DNA of 64,000 bases from Bacillus_AB infantis_B (GTDB lineage Bacteria > Bacillota > Bacilli > Bacillales > Cytobacillaceae). Numbering within the stretch: position 1 is the first letter of the stretch; every line of letters starts with the position of its first letter. The DNA lies in contig NZ_VTER01000006.1 of assembly GCF_008180445.1 (NCBI RefSeq), positions 310,001 to 374,000 on the forward strand. Direction: 5' to 3'. The notes below the pieces were generated by a model. It was given only the letters and a program-made list of their open reading frames with translations, was not told the origin of the DNA and did not search any database. Shown here piece after piece: positions 52,269 to 60,465 of the stretch. The translations under genes and the position numbers were made by a program.

Positions 52269-52485
52269 ATTTTCAGATAGTTTTCGACAATATTTTATAG
52301 AGTCGCCTTTTCGGGAGATTCAATCCTTTGAGAAACGTAAAAAAACCATAAAAATGAAAGGCTTTAATGGCATGAAAGGAGATTCCCCCTTTAAAATAGC
52401 AAAAAATATGGATGCTTAAAGGCAGGCAGACAAGTCAACCTTAATGTGAAGTTGTGATTTTGAAAAAAGGATGATTCATTCACGT

Positions 52486-52522
52486 AAAAAAGGAAAGAAG
52501 CGGAGTGCTTCTTTCCTTTTTT
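52486..52522 (-). terminator. Terminator of the nucleoside transporter gene
   Basis: AAAAAAGGAAAGAAGC-GGAGT-GCTTCTTTCCTTTTTT, a long perfect stem with T6 on the minus strand. Confidence 0.9.
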
Positions 52523-52541
52523 ACATAATTGTCGAGGTTTC

Positions 52542-53768
52542 TTATAACAGCATCCCTGCAATTGCTGCGCTCAGCAATGAAGCCAGCGCACCTGCTGCGA
52601 CTGCTTTGAATCCTAGTTTAGCGATATCGCCTCTCCGGTCGGGAGCCAGGTTTCCAAGACCGCCAAGAAGGATGGCCATCGATGAAATATTGGCAAATCC
52701 GCAAAGAGCGAAGCTGATGATGGCTGAAGTTTTTTCAGATAGATTCCCGATTTCAGGGGCAAAGGAAGAATAGGCCACAAATTCATTCAGAACAAGCTTT
52801 TGACCGATATATCCTCCAGCCTGTACTGCTTCTGACCACGGCACACCGACCGCAAATGCAATTGGCGAGAAAACATAGCCGAGAATCATTTCAAGAGACA
52901 GATTATCAATACCAAACCTTCCGCCGACAAAGCCGATCAGTCCGTTGATCATGGCAACAAGCGCTATGAAAGCCAATAGCATGGCACCGATATTCAACGC
53001 AAGCTGAAGACCGACACTGGCGCCTTTTGCGGCTGCATCCACTACATTGACAGACTCTGTATCTTTCTCAATCGTAATCTCTTTATCTGTCTGTGATTGT
53101 TCTGTTTCCGGAATCATGATCTTTGCCATTACCAAGCCTGCAGGAGCAGCCATGAAGCTGGCAGCAAGGAGATATTCCAGCGGCACGCCCAGCAGGGAAT
53201 AACCGATAAGGACTGAACCTGCAACTGAAGCAAGTCCGCCCGTCATGACAGCGAATAATTCCGACCGGGTCATCTTACTGATGAATGGACGGACAATGAG
53301 AGGAGCTTCTGTCTGGCCCACAAAAATATTTGCAGCTGCAGAAATGGATTCTGCCTTGCTTGTCCCCAGCAGTTTTGAAAGGCCTCCGCCGATAATCTTG
53401 ATAACCCACTGCATGACACCAATGTAATAAAGAACAGAAATTAAAGACGAGAAGAAAATGACAGTCGGCAGAACCTGAAAGGCAAATACCATCCCGATAT
53501 TCGTTCCATCAGCAAACAGGCCGCCAAACAGGAAGTTAATTCCTTCGTTCGCATATCCTACGATATTGTTCACCTTTTCGGTGAGCAGCTCAAGTGCTTT
53601 TTTTCCTGCACTCCATTTAAGTACAGCAAAAGCAAAAATCAGCTGAATGGCAAGGCCACCAGCAATTGTCCTAAGATTGATCGCTTTTCTGTTTGAAGAG
53701 AAGAGAAGTGCGATTCCAAGAACGACTGCTATCCCAAATAGTCCCCAAAGTAAATTCATCATTTCCAC
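52542..53768 (-). CDS. NupC family concentrative nucleoside transporter
   Basis: 408 residues of the CNT family with about 9-10 helices. Conserved pieces are the N-terminal gate region, FVGQTEAPLIVRPFI, MTRSELFAVMTGGLASVAGSVL and the end FALCGFANISSMAILLGGLG. It imports nucleosides with protons or Na+. B. subtilis has three paralogs (NupC, NupG, YutK); I cannot assign one. It is a single gene with a terminator. Confidence 0.93.
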   Translation of the reverse strand: MEMMNLLWGLFGIAVVLGIALLFSSNRKAINLRTIAGGLAIQLIFAFAVLKWSAGKKALELLTEKVNNIVGYANEGINFLFGGLFADGTNIGMVFAFQVLPTVIFFSSLISVLYYIGVMQWVIKIIGGGLSKLLGTSKAESISAAANIFVGQTEAPLIVRPFISKMTRSELFAVMTGGLASVAGSVLIGYSLLGVPLEYLLAASFMAAPAGLVMAKIMIPETEQSQTDKEITIEKDTESVNVVDAAAKGASVGLQLALNIGAMLLAFIALVAMINGLIGFVGGRFGIDNLSLEMILGYVFSPIAFAVGVPWSEAVQAGGYIGQKLVLNEFVAYSSFAPEIGNLSEKTSAIISFALCGFANISSMAILLGGLGNLAPDRRGDIAKLGFKAVAAGALASLLSAAIAGMLL

Positions 53769-54036
53769 CCCTTAAAAACTAATAGTAATCTCTAGCTTAT
53801 AAAAATCTTCATAAACGTCTTCCAAATGTTGTATGAGAACAGACGTCAGACATCCAACTAATTAACCTGTTTCATTTTAACATGAATCCGTTTACAGTCC
53901 AGTATTTTGTTTAATAAAATTGTTTAGAAAATTAATACATGGATTCTGTTTTCCATATATGCCATTGCGGAAAATTAAATATGGTTAGTCTGATCAGGTT
54001 CAGGGAAACAGAAGAAAAAAACAAAGGGGGGATTGG

Positions 54037-54690
54037 ATGGATCCTTATTTTTTCGGTATTTATGCTTTCATTTACACTCTGCTGCTTGTTTGGGGAATTT
54101 ATCTTTTATTTAAAAAGGGAAGGCCCGCATACGGAGATGTGCTGCTAGTTGTGATTGCCGGCCTGATCTACGATAATAGCATCCTTGCAGCAGGACAGAT
54201 AGCCGGGGAATCTGAAATGCTTCTGTCCCTCAATAGAATGCGATTTATTTTACATGCCGCCGCAACACCTCTCCTAGTTCTCTTTGCCTGGTATGCTGCA
54301 AAAGAATCGGGTGCAAGGGTGCTTGATCAAAAGAGAAGCCTGGGGTTTGCCTGGATATTGACCATTGCTTTAATGTCCATAGAATTCTTGGCCATCAGGG
54401 ATCTTCAGCTTGAGGCAGTAACTGAATACGGGGTGCTGAAATATGCACCATTGCATGCTCACGGTCCTCCTGTAATGGTGATCGGCGTATCGGTCTTTCT
54501 CTTGATATCCGGAGTTATTGTCTGGAAAAAAACAGGCTGGTTCTGGATGTTTGCGGGAATTGCTATTATGACTGCAGGAAGTGCTGTACCATTTGATCCA
54601 GGCAGTGCCGCTGTTACGAATCTGTTTGAGCTTATCTTAATTGCCAGCCTGCTTTTGACAAAAAGATATTTGGATAGGAGTGGCGGATGA
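54037..54690 (+). CDS. Hypothetical membrane protein (217 aa)
   Basis: Six or seven hydrophobic helices (for example IYAFIYTLLLVWGIYLLF at the start), GRPAYGDVLLVVIAGLIYDN and RMRFILHAAATPLLVLFAW. ATG is preceded by GGGGGG. No family is recognised with certainty. A terminator follows directly. It is isolated on the plus strand. Confidence 0.7.
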   Translation: MDPYFFGIYAFIYTLLLVWGIYLLFKKGRPAYGDVLLVVIAGLIYDNSILAAGQIAGESEMLLSLNRMRFILHAAATPLLVLFAWYAAKESGARVLDQKRSLGFAWILTIALMSIEFLAIRDLQLEAVTEYGVLKYAPLHAHGPPVMVIGVSVFLLISGVIVWKKTGWFWMFAGIAIMTAGSAVPFDPGSAAVTNLFELILIASLLLTKRYLDRSGG

Positions 54691-54723
54691 AAATGCGGGG
54701 CAGAAATTGCTCCGCATTTTTTT
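54690..54723 (+). terminator. Rho-independent terminator
   Basis: AAAATGCGG-GGCAGAAATTGCT-CCGCATTTT followed by T3 (inner pairing of GGCA/TGCT weak). Confidence 0.8.
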
Positions 54724-54844
54724 CCGCAAAATATACTGGTCCAGCTTTTGGCTAATATCCGCATTTGCCCCCTGACGTTTGTCCATTAGCTGACAGGCCC
54801 TCCTGCATATGATGTTAGCGGACAACATATCGGAGGTGATTGAA

Positions 54845-55123
54845 ATGTCAAGAAGCTATTACAATCAGTGCAGAGGCGGCATGGGCCGAATGGTGCGGAT
54901 CCGGACTGTGCATGGAAGAGAGCATGTGGGAGTTATAGAACGTGTTACACCTTCAAAGGTTTTTATCAGACCTGCGGGCGGCAGAAATTACGGCGGTTAC
55001 GGCTATGGAGAGTTTGATGGATTTGCGTATCCTTACGGCTGGGGCTGGGGCTGGGGAGGCTTTGGCATCGGCATTGCGTTCGGAGCCATTGCCGCTTTAG
55101 CTTTTGTCCCATTTCTATGGTAA
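54845..55123 (+). CDS. Gly/Tyr/Trp-rich small protein (92 aa)
   Basis: Starts MSRSYYNQCRGGMGRMVRIR; residues 17-44 (VRIRTVHGREHVGVIERVTP) look like a small beta-barrel strand set; then a Gly/Tyr run (GRNYGGYGYGEFDG) and a WGWGWGGFG end with a hydrophobic helix. It is likely spore or envelope related, by the aromatic-glycine composition, but unproven. ATG at 54845 is eight bases after GGAGG; the 12 upstream codons are excluded. Confidence 0.65.
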   Translation: MSRSYYNQCRGGMGRMVRIRTVHGREHVGVIERVTPSKVFIRPAGGRNYGGYGYGEFDGFAYPYGWGWGWGGFGIGIAFGAIAALAFVPFLW

Positions 55124-55217
55124 GAGCTCAATTAAGCACAAAGATACTATTAGCCCATTCAAAACAGCCATCCTTCTCATACAATACCCTAGGTCGTGCA
55201 TAAAGGGGGTGCAATGA

Positions 55218-55325
55218 ATGAGCGGTGGAGCTGGTTACGGCTACGGCGGAGGGTTTGCCCTTATCGTCGTGCTTTTCATCCTTTTGATTATCGTTGGTGC
55301 TGCTTATGTTGGGGGAGGCTTCTAA
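55218..55325 (+). CDS. YjcZ family tiny transmembrane protein (35 aa)
   Basis: MSGGAGYGYGGGFALIVVLF, one membrane helix and a GGGF end: the pattern of the tiny YjcZ family of Bacillus, often expressed during sporulation. ATG at 55218 follows AAGGGGG with a proper spacing; an ATG four bases upstream is out of frame. A terminator follows 21 bases later. Confidence 0.85.
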   Translation: MSGGAGYGYGGGFALIVVLFILLIIVGAAYVGGGF

Positions 55326-55345
55326 TCCTTTCTGAATCAAGAGCA

Positions 55346-55380
55346 AAAAGGAATCTGTTTTCAGACAGATTCCTTTTTTC
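55346..55380 (+). terminator. Rho-independent terminator
   Basis: AAAGGAATCTGT-TTTC-AGACAGATTCCTTT followed by T-rich sequence. Confidence 0.9.
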
Positions 55381-55480
55381 GTTTTACTCCGAAACAATTC
55401 TTGCTCGCAAGGACGGTCTCTCTGAATTAAAATCCTGAAAAAGAAAACAATATAATGACAGCCGCAAGGAGGGATTCATC

Positions 55481-55639
55481 ATGCCAAAAGAAGCACAGGA
55501 TGACATGTCACAATACAAAATGCCGGATGCGTTAAAGAAACAGCGCAATTCATCCTACCAAGTCGGCTATACCGCTACAACAGGCAATCAGACCGGCGGA
55601 GAACCTGAAGTGGGCAAAAGGGCAGACTATAAGAATTAA
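55481..55639 (+). CDS. Small hypothetical protein (52 aa)
   Basis: ATG follows AAGGAGGG. The product MPKEAQDDMSQYKMPDALKK then a Ser/Thr/Gly-rich tail ending in GKRADYKN is hydrophilic and without hydrophobic helix. No family is recognised. It is on the plus strand, converging on a methyltransferase, with a hairpin between. Confidence 0.55.
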   Translation: MPKEAQDDMSQYKMPDALKKQRNSSYQVGYTATTGNQTGGEPEVGKRADYKN

Positions 55640-55641
55640 CT

Positions 55642-55670
55642 TGAATCAAGCTGCGCTATGCAGCTTGATT
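55642..55670. terminator. Hairpin between converging genes
   Basis: GAATCAAGCTGC-GCTAT-GCAGCTTGATTC, a perfect 12-bp stem; weak T-tract (ATTTTAT on the plus side after a gap). Confidence 0.6.
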
Positions 55671-55678
55671 CTGTCATT

Positions 55679-56710
55679 TTATCTTGCTCTTGCTACAATG
55701 CCATTGTGCACTTTTATAAAGCCGTGCTGAAGAATTTCCAGTCCGTTTTCATACAAATAAAGCCCCATCTGTTCGACTGTCATAAGCTCCCGGTACGTGT
55801 GGTTCATGACATCGGCCATTATTTCATAATAAAGCTTGGACCTGAGCTGAGCTCTTGGGGTCGTCATGATGATATAACCTGATGGTTTCACAAAACTTCT
55901 ATGCCAATCGACCACCTCGGGCTTCATTTTGTCAGGGAAATGCTCCAGCAGGCCCACACTTAAGACAATATCAAATTCCTTCCCATAAGGCAGATTCCTG
56001 ATATCCTCCACTACATAGTCGATCTGGAAATCATTTTTGTAAAAAGCTTTTCTGCCTCCTGTTTGTATATTCTGGCCAAGGAATGGATATGATTCCGGAA
56101 ATTCTTCAAAGCGTGCATCCCTGCAAAACGGATCATAATCCACCAGTACTGCTTCTCCGCCCGGATACATGGCAGACAGCTGCATTGCTTCATATCCTTC
56201 TGCAGCACCTAAAAACAGGATACGGGGCTTTTCAAGGTCCAAGTTGGCAAATAGGCCTCTTTTTCCGCGCGGATCCCATATGCCATCCTGAATCCTGTGA
56301 ACATAATTCCATAGTGACAGCCTTACCAGCTCGCCCAAAGCTGATTTCGCTGCACGGGGCTTCATCAGAGCTGCATTTTTCAAGAAATCCTTCTTAGACC
56401 TGTCCATTTCGGCTGGGACATCTTTAACAAACCACTGATGAAAAGAGCGGTTGAACATTTCCCATGATGTATGGACGGGAAGTTCCTTTTCATTCTCCCT
56501 TTCCCAATCATGCTTTTCTTTTGCAAATGATGTCACCTCATATGGCTTCCCGATGTCTTTCCACGAGAGCAAGGACCAATCCCTAACAGTGTTCATCTTA
56601 ATGAATCTGCCGGCCTGCTTTTCCGTATACTCGCGCATATCTCTCCTGTAAGAGGGAAGGAGAGAGGTTTCTTCCTGAATCTCGTCTGCTGTTATTTCGG
56701 TTTCAAGCAA
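55679..56710 (-). CDS. Class I SAM-dependent methyltransferase
   Basis: 343 residues. Residues 1-150 are a basic helical domain without clear family; the SAM-binding motif is ILFLGAAEGYEAMQLSAMYP (about 164-183), with VLVDYDPF as motif II and DIVLSVGLLEHFPDK as motif IV. The N-terminal extension suggests a large substrate. TTG at 56710 is preferred since GGGGTGG precedes it; GTG at 56719 is an alternative. Confidence 0.8.
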   Translation of the reverse strand: MLETEITADEIQEETSLLPSYRRDMREYTEKQAGRFIKMNTVRDWSLLSWKDIGKPYEVTSFAKEKHDWERENEKELPVHTSWEMFNRSFHQWFVKDVPAEMDRSKKDFLKNAALMKPRAAKSALGELVRLSLWNYVHRIQDGIWDPRGKRGLFANLDLEKPRILFLGAAEGYEAMQLSAMYPGGEAVLVDYDPFCRDARFEEFPESYPFLGQNIQTGGRKAFYKNDFQIDYVVEDIRNLPYGKEFDIVLSVGLLEHFPDKMKPEVVDWHRSFVKPSGYIIMTTPRAQLRSKLYYEIMADVMNHTYRELMTVEQMGLYLYENGLEILQHGFIKVHNGIVARAR

Positions 56711-56943
56711 TAATACCACCCCGTTTGAAAGCGTTATCGATTTATATTCAACACAGGAAATGTCAATCCCTTTAATAGGCAGAAATAAAACGACTTCCCT
56801 ATGGCTCTGCTGCTGGATATTGTGATGGGGCCATTTAGCCGGATGATCTATGTGTGCCTAATAGTGTGTTAACAGGTTTGTAAAATTTTGTTTCACAAAT
56901 ATGATTTTATAATTAGCAGCAATGACAAAAACCGTCTAAAGAT

Positions 56944-56969
56944 AAAAAGAGCAGGAAATCCTGCTCTTA
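56944..56969 (-). terminator. Terminator of the MFS gene
   Basis: AAGAGCAGG-ATTT-CCTGCTCTT hairpin followed by T5-TATC on the minus strand; it overlaps the stop codon. Confidence 0.85.
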
Positions 56970-58193
56970 AAGTGCCGGCAGCATCTTTTTTCTTTCTAAT
57001 GTTAGAGCCGCAAACAGGAAGGAAAGCGCTGCTGCAAAACGGACAGCTGAAGTTATGCTCATAGCCGATAACATACCGAAATGATCAAGCAGGAACACTC
57101 CGAATTGCGGGGCGATAAAACCGACAAGGGATAACAAAAAGTTATAGTTGGCAATATAGCTGGTCCTGTTTTTTTCCGGCGAAGCATTAAGAAGCTGATT
57201 GAACAATAGCAGATTGGTTCCCGAAACAAAAAGGCCGATCCAGAGATTGATTAACGTCAAGTAAACGAGATTGGCTGAAGCGACTGTAAGGAGAGGGGCC
57301 GTTGCCATGCCAGCTGCGGCGATGAACAGGATAAAGCTGTTGCCTTTCCTGTCTGCCGCTTTTGCCCACCACTTGATGCTGGCAATCTGGGCCAGCTGGT
57401 TGGTCACAGAAAACAGGGAAAGCCACAGGGCAGTTGCTCCCGCTTCCTTTATTTGATATATGCTGAAAATCGACCATGCCATCTGGGCACCAAAATTGAA
57501 TAAAAGGCCGCAGATAACAAATGTAAGGAAGGGCTTGTGACTGAAAAACGCCAGTGATAGTTTCTTTGGCCTGATAGCTTCTTCCGGCTTTTCTTTTATC
57601 ACCGGGCTTTCTTTATGCTTAAACAAGTAATAAACCTCCAGCAGAGCGAACAGGAAACCAGCCGCAAACAGAATTTGATAAGGTAAAGGGGAGCTCTGGT
57701 CAAACTGCTGAAGGAAAAACCCTGTACCGAACGTTATTATCATTGCAGCAATAGTGTTATAGCGGTTCCGGCTGCTGAAGAATTCACCGCGTCTTTTTTC
57801 AGGAACCAGATCTCCGATCATGGACTGCCAGGAAAGTCCGGAAACAGCTCCCGGAAAATTAAGCAAGCCAATAAGGCCGATGAGAATCCATGGCGCATAT
57901 TCCTTTGGCAGGAACGGGACAAATAAGATCAGCATAAAAAGGAATCTTGTCGCAAGTGTTGAGGCAACGGCAACCCTTTTTTTGCTTGGGGAACGATTGA
58001 TCCAGATTGCTCCAGGAATGATGGCCAGAAGGCCAATGATAGAAGGAAGGGAGCTTATCAGGCCCATCTGCTGATTTGTAGCTCCAAGCACACTGATGGC
58101 CAGGAGGGGGATATAGCCGTTGACCGCATTGGTAGATATAGTAGAAGCCAGGCCATTATAGATGCTCAGCTTTTCATTTTGTGTATATTTCAA
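56967..58193 (-). CDS. MFS transporter (unknown substrate)
   Basis: 408 residues with twelve helices. The cytosolic loop 2-3 region IWINRSPSKKRVAV and loop 8-9 WWAKAADRKGNSFI resemble MFS loop motifs. TTG start eight bases after AAGGAG. Substrate unknown. It is divergent from the manganese catalase gene with a 295-base region between. Confidence 0.85.
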   Translation of the reverse strand: MKYTQNEKLSIYNGLASTISTNAVNGYIPLLAISVLGATNQQMGLISSLPSIIGLLAIIPGAIWINRSPSKKRVAVASTLATRFLFMLILFVPFLPKEYAPWILIGLIGLLNFPGAVSGLSWQSMIGDLVPEKRRGEFFSSRNRYNTIAAMIITFGTGFFLQQFDQSSPLPYQILFAAGFLFALLEVYYLFKHKESPVIKEKPEEAIRPKKLSLAFFSHKPFLTFVICGLLFNFGAQMAWSIFSIYQIKEAGATALWLSLFSVTNQLAQIASIKWWAKAADRKGNSFILFIAAAGMATAPLLTVASANLVYLTLINLWIGLFVSGTNLLLFNQLLNASPEKNRTSYIANYNFLLSLVGFIAPQFGVFLLDHFGMLSAMSITSAVRFAAALSFLFAALTLERKKMLPAL

Positions 58194-58294
58194 TCATTAA
58201 TCTCCTTTTTACTTTTTCTTTGCCGCAATGGATTGTATGCTTTCGCTTCTCAAAAAACAATACATTTGGCATAAAAAGGGTAAAAGGTGGGACC

Positions 58295-58308
58295 TTCTCG
58301 ATCGAGAA
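58295..58308. repeat. 14-bp perfect palindrome
   Basis: TTCTCGATCGAGAA lies between the divergent MFS and catalase genes. A possible operator; no known regulator is assigned. Confidence 0.4.
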
Positions 58309-58406
58309 CATAGACCTATCGAAGGACTTACGACGCATGACTAAATTATTATATTAACCGGAAAAATTTAACTGTAAAGGTAAAATCTTTCCGTGTTTCC
58401 TCTATA

Positions 58407-58431
58407 GTTTATGTTTTTCCACCAGGGGTAC
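58407..58431 (+). promoter_or_regulatory. Candidate sigma-B promoter of the catalase gene
   Basis: GTTTAT-13-GGGTAC matches the sigma-B consensus GTTTAA-N13/14-GGGTAT in 10 of 12 positions. It ends 57 bases before the catalase ATG. Confidence 0.7.
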
Positions 58432-58488
58432 TTATTCTAGGAAGGCTTATCCAGCCGAACTAAAATACACCTGTCGAGGAGGAATTTT

Positions 58489-59322
58489 ATGTTTTATCAT
58501 GTAAAAGAACTGCAATTCGAAGCAAGGCCGGAACGTCCGGATCCTTTGTTTGCCAAGAAGCTGCAAGAGCTGATCGGCGGGCAGTATGGAGAAATGACAG
58601 TTGCCATGCAATACATGTTTCAGGGTTGGGCCACACGCGGCAACGAAAAGTACCGGGACCTGCTTTTGGATATAGGGACAGAAGAAATCGGGCATGTTGA
58701 AATGCTTGCGACAATGGTTGCACGCCTGCTCGATAACGCGCCTGTCAAGGACCAGGAAGATGCAGCAAAAGATCCTGTCATTGGTGCAGTCCTCGGCGGG
58801 ATGAATCCGCAGCACGCGATTGTAAGCGGACTTGGTGCCCGCCCGAGCGACAGTGTCGGCAACCCTTGGATGGGCAGCTATACCATTGCAAGCGGCAACC
58901 TTCTGGCTGACTTCAGGGCCAACCTGAATGCAGAATCCCAAGGACGCCTGCAGGCAGTACGCCTCTATGAAATGTCTGATGATGCGGGAGTTAAAGATTT
59001 GCTATCTACCCTCATTGCCCGCGATTCTTACCACCAAAACCAATGGATGGCAGCAATCGCTGAACTAGAGGAAAAGGAAGGCATCATTACACCAAGCACA
59101 TTCCCTCGCGACCTTGAGAAAAAGGATATTGCTTATAAACTATATAATCTTTCTGAAGGCCAGGAAAGCGGCGCAGGACGGTGGGCAAGCGGACCTGCAC
59201 TTGATGGCCAGGGAGAATATGAATATGTTGCTGATCCTAAACCGAATGCCGAAAAGCCATTCCTGAACCCGGCTCCTAAAAGCCTGCATAATACGCTGCC
59301 GGAAGACCTGAAAAATCAATAA
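58489..59322 (+). CDS. Manganese catalase
   Basis: 277 residues of the non-heme ferritin-like catalase. The dimanganese Glu/His motifs are visible: QYMFQGWA with E in GGQYGEMTVAMQY, GTEEIGHVEMLATM, then NAESQGRLQAVRLYE and IARDSYHQNQW. It destroys hydrogen peroxide. A sigma-B-type promoter in front suggests general stress control. GAGGAGG precedes the ATG. A terminator closes the single gene. Confidence 0.95.
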   Translation: MFYHVKELQFEARPERPDPLFAKKLQELIGGQYGEMTVAMQYMFQGWATRGNEKYRDLLLDIGTEEIGHVEMLATMVARLLDNAPVKDQEDAAKDPVIGAVLGGMNPQHAIVSGLGARPSDSVGNPWMGSYTIASGNLLADFRANLNAESQGRLQAVRLYEMSDDAGVKDLLSTLIARDSYHQNQWMAAIAELEEKEGIITPSTFPRDLEKKDIAYKLYNLSEGQESGAGRWASGPALDGQGEYEYVADPKPNAEKPFLNPAPKSLHNTLPEDLKNQ

Positions 59323-59335
59323 CCGAGGATCATGG

Positions 59336-59364
59336 GCCCGGAGCAGCCAGCTCCGGGCTTTTCT
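59336..59364 (+). terminator. Terminator of the catalase gene
   Basis: CCCGGAGC-AGCCA-GCTCCGGG followed by CTTTTCT. Confidence 0.9.
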
Positions 59365-59483
59365 GCATGCAAAAAAGAGGGGAGCAGTGACTCACTTTTT
59401 CCGCCTGAGCTTGAAGGCTCAGCCGTAGAAACACCTATTATTTCGAGCCATACCGCCTGCATCTGGTTGTGAAAGCTGGATTG

Positions 59484-59516
59484 AAAAATAACAGCCGCCA
59501 GATGCGGCTGTTATTT
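59484..59516 (-). terminator. Terminator of the 44-residue SASP-like gene
   Basis: AAATAACAGCCGC / GCGGCTGTTATTT hairpin, with the stop codon in its arm and TTTTTC after it on the minus strand. Confidence 0.8.
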
Positions 59517-59645
59517 ATTCCTGCTCTGATGCTTTTCTGCCAGCTGCCTTTTGACTTCGTTGTAAGACAGTCCCGAAGCTGCATTTTTCTTCTTAACTTC
59601 TTCAATATCTGTTCCAGCAGCAGTATACCTTTTATTAGACTCCAA
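59511..59645 (-). CDS. Small basic protein with SASP-gamma-like motif (44 aa)
   Basis: TTG start seven bases after GGAGGGG. The product reads MESNKRYTAAGTDIEEVKKK then NAASGLSYNEVKRQLAE and a Lys/Arg end. The pattern AGTD-x-x-x-VK-x-x-NA resembles gamma-type SASPs, but the usual Gln-rich repeats are missing, so I call it only SASP-gamma-like. It diverges from the YdjO-like gene. Confidence 0.55.
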   Translation of the reverse strand: MESNKRYTAAGTDIEEVKKKNAASGLSYNEVKRQLAEKHQSRNK

Positions 59646-59727
59646 GCATATTCCCCTCCAGTTCTTTTTATTTTACAGGTTAAAAAGGCAGAACCTGCAC
59701 ATACTAGAAAAAAAGGAGGCGGTTCCT

Positions 59728-59913
59728 ATTTTTTTCAACAAGAGAGCACAAGAAGAAAAGCCTGAAGATATCTTGATGGATACTGAAGTATACTCCTGCG
59801 CCGGTGAATCCTGCAATGGGTGGATGAGGAAGGATTTCGCATCCGATGACTTATTATGCCCCCTTTGCGGAACAGGCATGACTGCTGAAATAAGAGAGCT
59901 CCCAAAGATTTGA
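59728..59913 (+). CDS. YdjO-like zinc-ribbon protein with a probable ATT start
   Basis: 61 residues beginning (M)FFNKRAQEEKPED and carrying YSCAGESCNGWMRKDF and LLCPLCGTGM, so four Cys (24, 29, 44, 47) in a zinc-ribbon layout like B. subtilis cold-inducible YdjO. The start chosen is ATT at 59728, eight bases after AAGGAGG. No ATG, GTG or TTG lies near it in frame until ATC TTG ATG (codons 15-17), which would delete the conserved N-terminus. This would be a rare AUU start, or a sequencing error at ATG. Confidence 0.75.
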   Translation: MFFNKRAQEEKPEDILMDTEVYSCAGESCNGWMRKDFASDDLLCPLCGTGMTAEIRELPKI

Positions 59914-59931
59914 TGCTGCACGCTCAATGGG

Positions 59932-59965
59932 AAGAAGCCTGAACCTTTGTCAGGCTTCTTTTTGT
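59932..59965 (+). terminator. Terminator of the YdjO-like gene
   Basis: AAGAAGCCTGA-ACCTTTG-TCAGGCTTCTT then TTT. Confidence 0.92.
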
Positions 59966-60020
59966 TGGCATGGCGCAGAGTTCTTAGCCAGCGTTCCTTA
60001 TTAGGAACAAGGCTTATACA

Positions 60021-60151
60021 CTTTTCTATTGTCCAGCTCCGGGCGCTAGCCCTTCGAGTCATAAGCCAATCAGGCCAGAAGGTCAAAGTACAACCTTCCG
60101 CCCTGCTCGTCTTATGTTTGTCAGGGCTGAGCGAGCGCCCTCCGCTTTTCT
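60021..60151. repeat. Interspersed palindromic repeat, copy A
   Basis: Starts CTTTTCTATTGTCCAGCTCC and ends CCGCTTTTCT. Outer arms GGGCGCT and AGCGCCC pair, as do AGCCCT and AGGGCT; CATAAG and CTTATG pair further in; a GAAGGT/ACCTTC hairpin is in the middle. This is a known type of dispersed Bacillaceae element, identified from memory. Confidence 0.7.
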
Positions 60152-60341
60152 ATTTGTCCAGCTCCGGCTCCTAGGTGCTCGAGTCATAAGCCACGCAAGG
60201 ATTAAAGGCAAAGAACGCCTTCAATTCCAAAGCGTCTTATGCTGGGCCCGCAGGACGCGGGTCATGCAGGCGTTGCCACAGGACGTGGCGTCTTTAGCCT
60301 GCGTTCCTTAATTCTGAACGGTCGCCTCCGCTTTTCTATTT
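60145..60341. repeat. Interspersed palindromic repeat, copy B (with insertion)
   Basis: Shares its first 50 bases and the AAGGCAAAGAACGCC segment with copy C, but after CTTATGCT a 70-base stretch (about 60243-60313) is inserted, with its own hairpin pieces (CCCGC/GCGGG and CGTTGCCACAGGACGTGGCG). The right end CCTCCGCTTTTCT is shared. Confidence 0.7.
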
Positions 60342-60465
60342 GTCCAGCTCCGGCTCCTAGGTGCTCGAGTCATAAGCCACTTTGGAACCGAAGGCAAAGA
60401 ACGCCTTCAATTCCAAAGCGTCTTATGCTTGTCGCACCTGAACAGTCGCCTACGCTTTTCTATTC
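60331..60465. repeat. Interspersed palindromic repeat, copy C
   Basis: Begins CTTTTCTATTTGTCCAGCTC and ends CCTACGCTTTTCTATT. GGTGC pairs with GCACC, CATAAG with CTTATG and TTTGGAA with TTCCAAA. Its right end overlaps the stop codon of the SplA-like gene. Confidence 0.7.

Larger units (their letters stand above)
52159..52541. other. Intergenic region between nupC-like and dhaS-like genes
   Basis: 383 bases holding the dhaS leader with a promoter and cre-like site (52203-52268) and the terminator of the nucleoside transporter gene (52486-52522). Nothing else is supported. Confidence 0.6.

Noticed and set aside
60021..60465. Insertion sequence
   Set aside because: No transposase frame is present; the copies are short hairpin elements.
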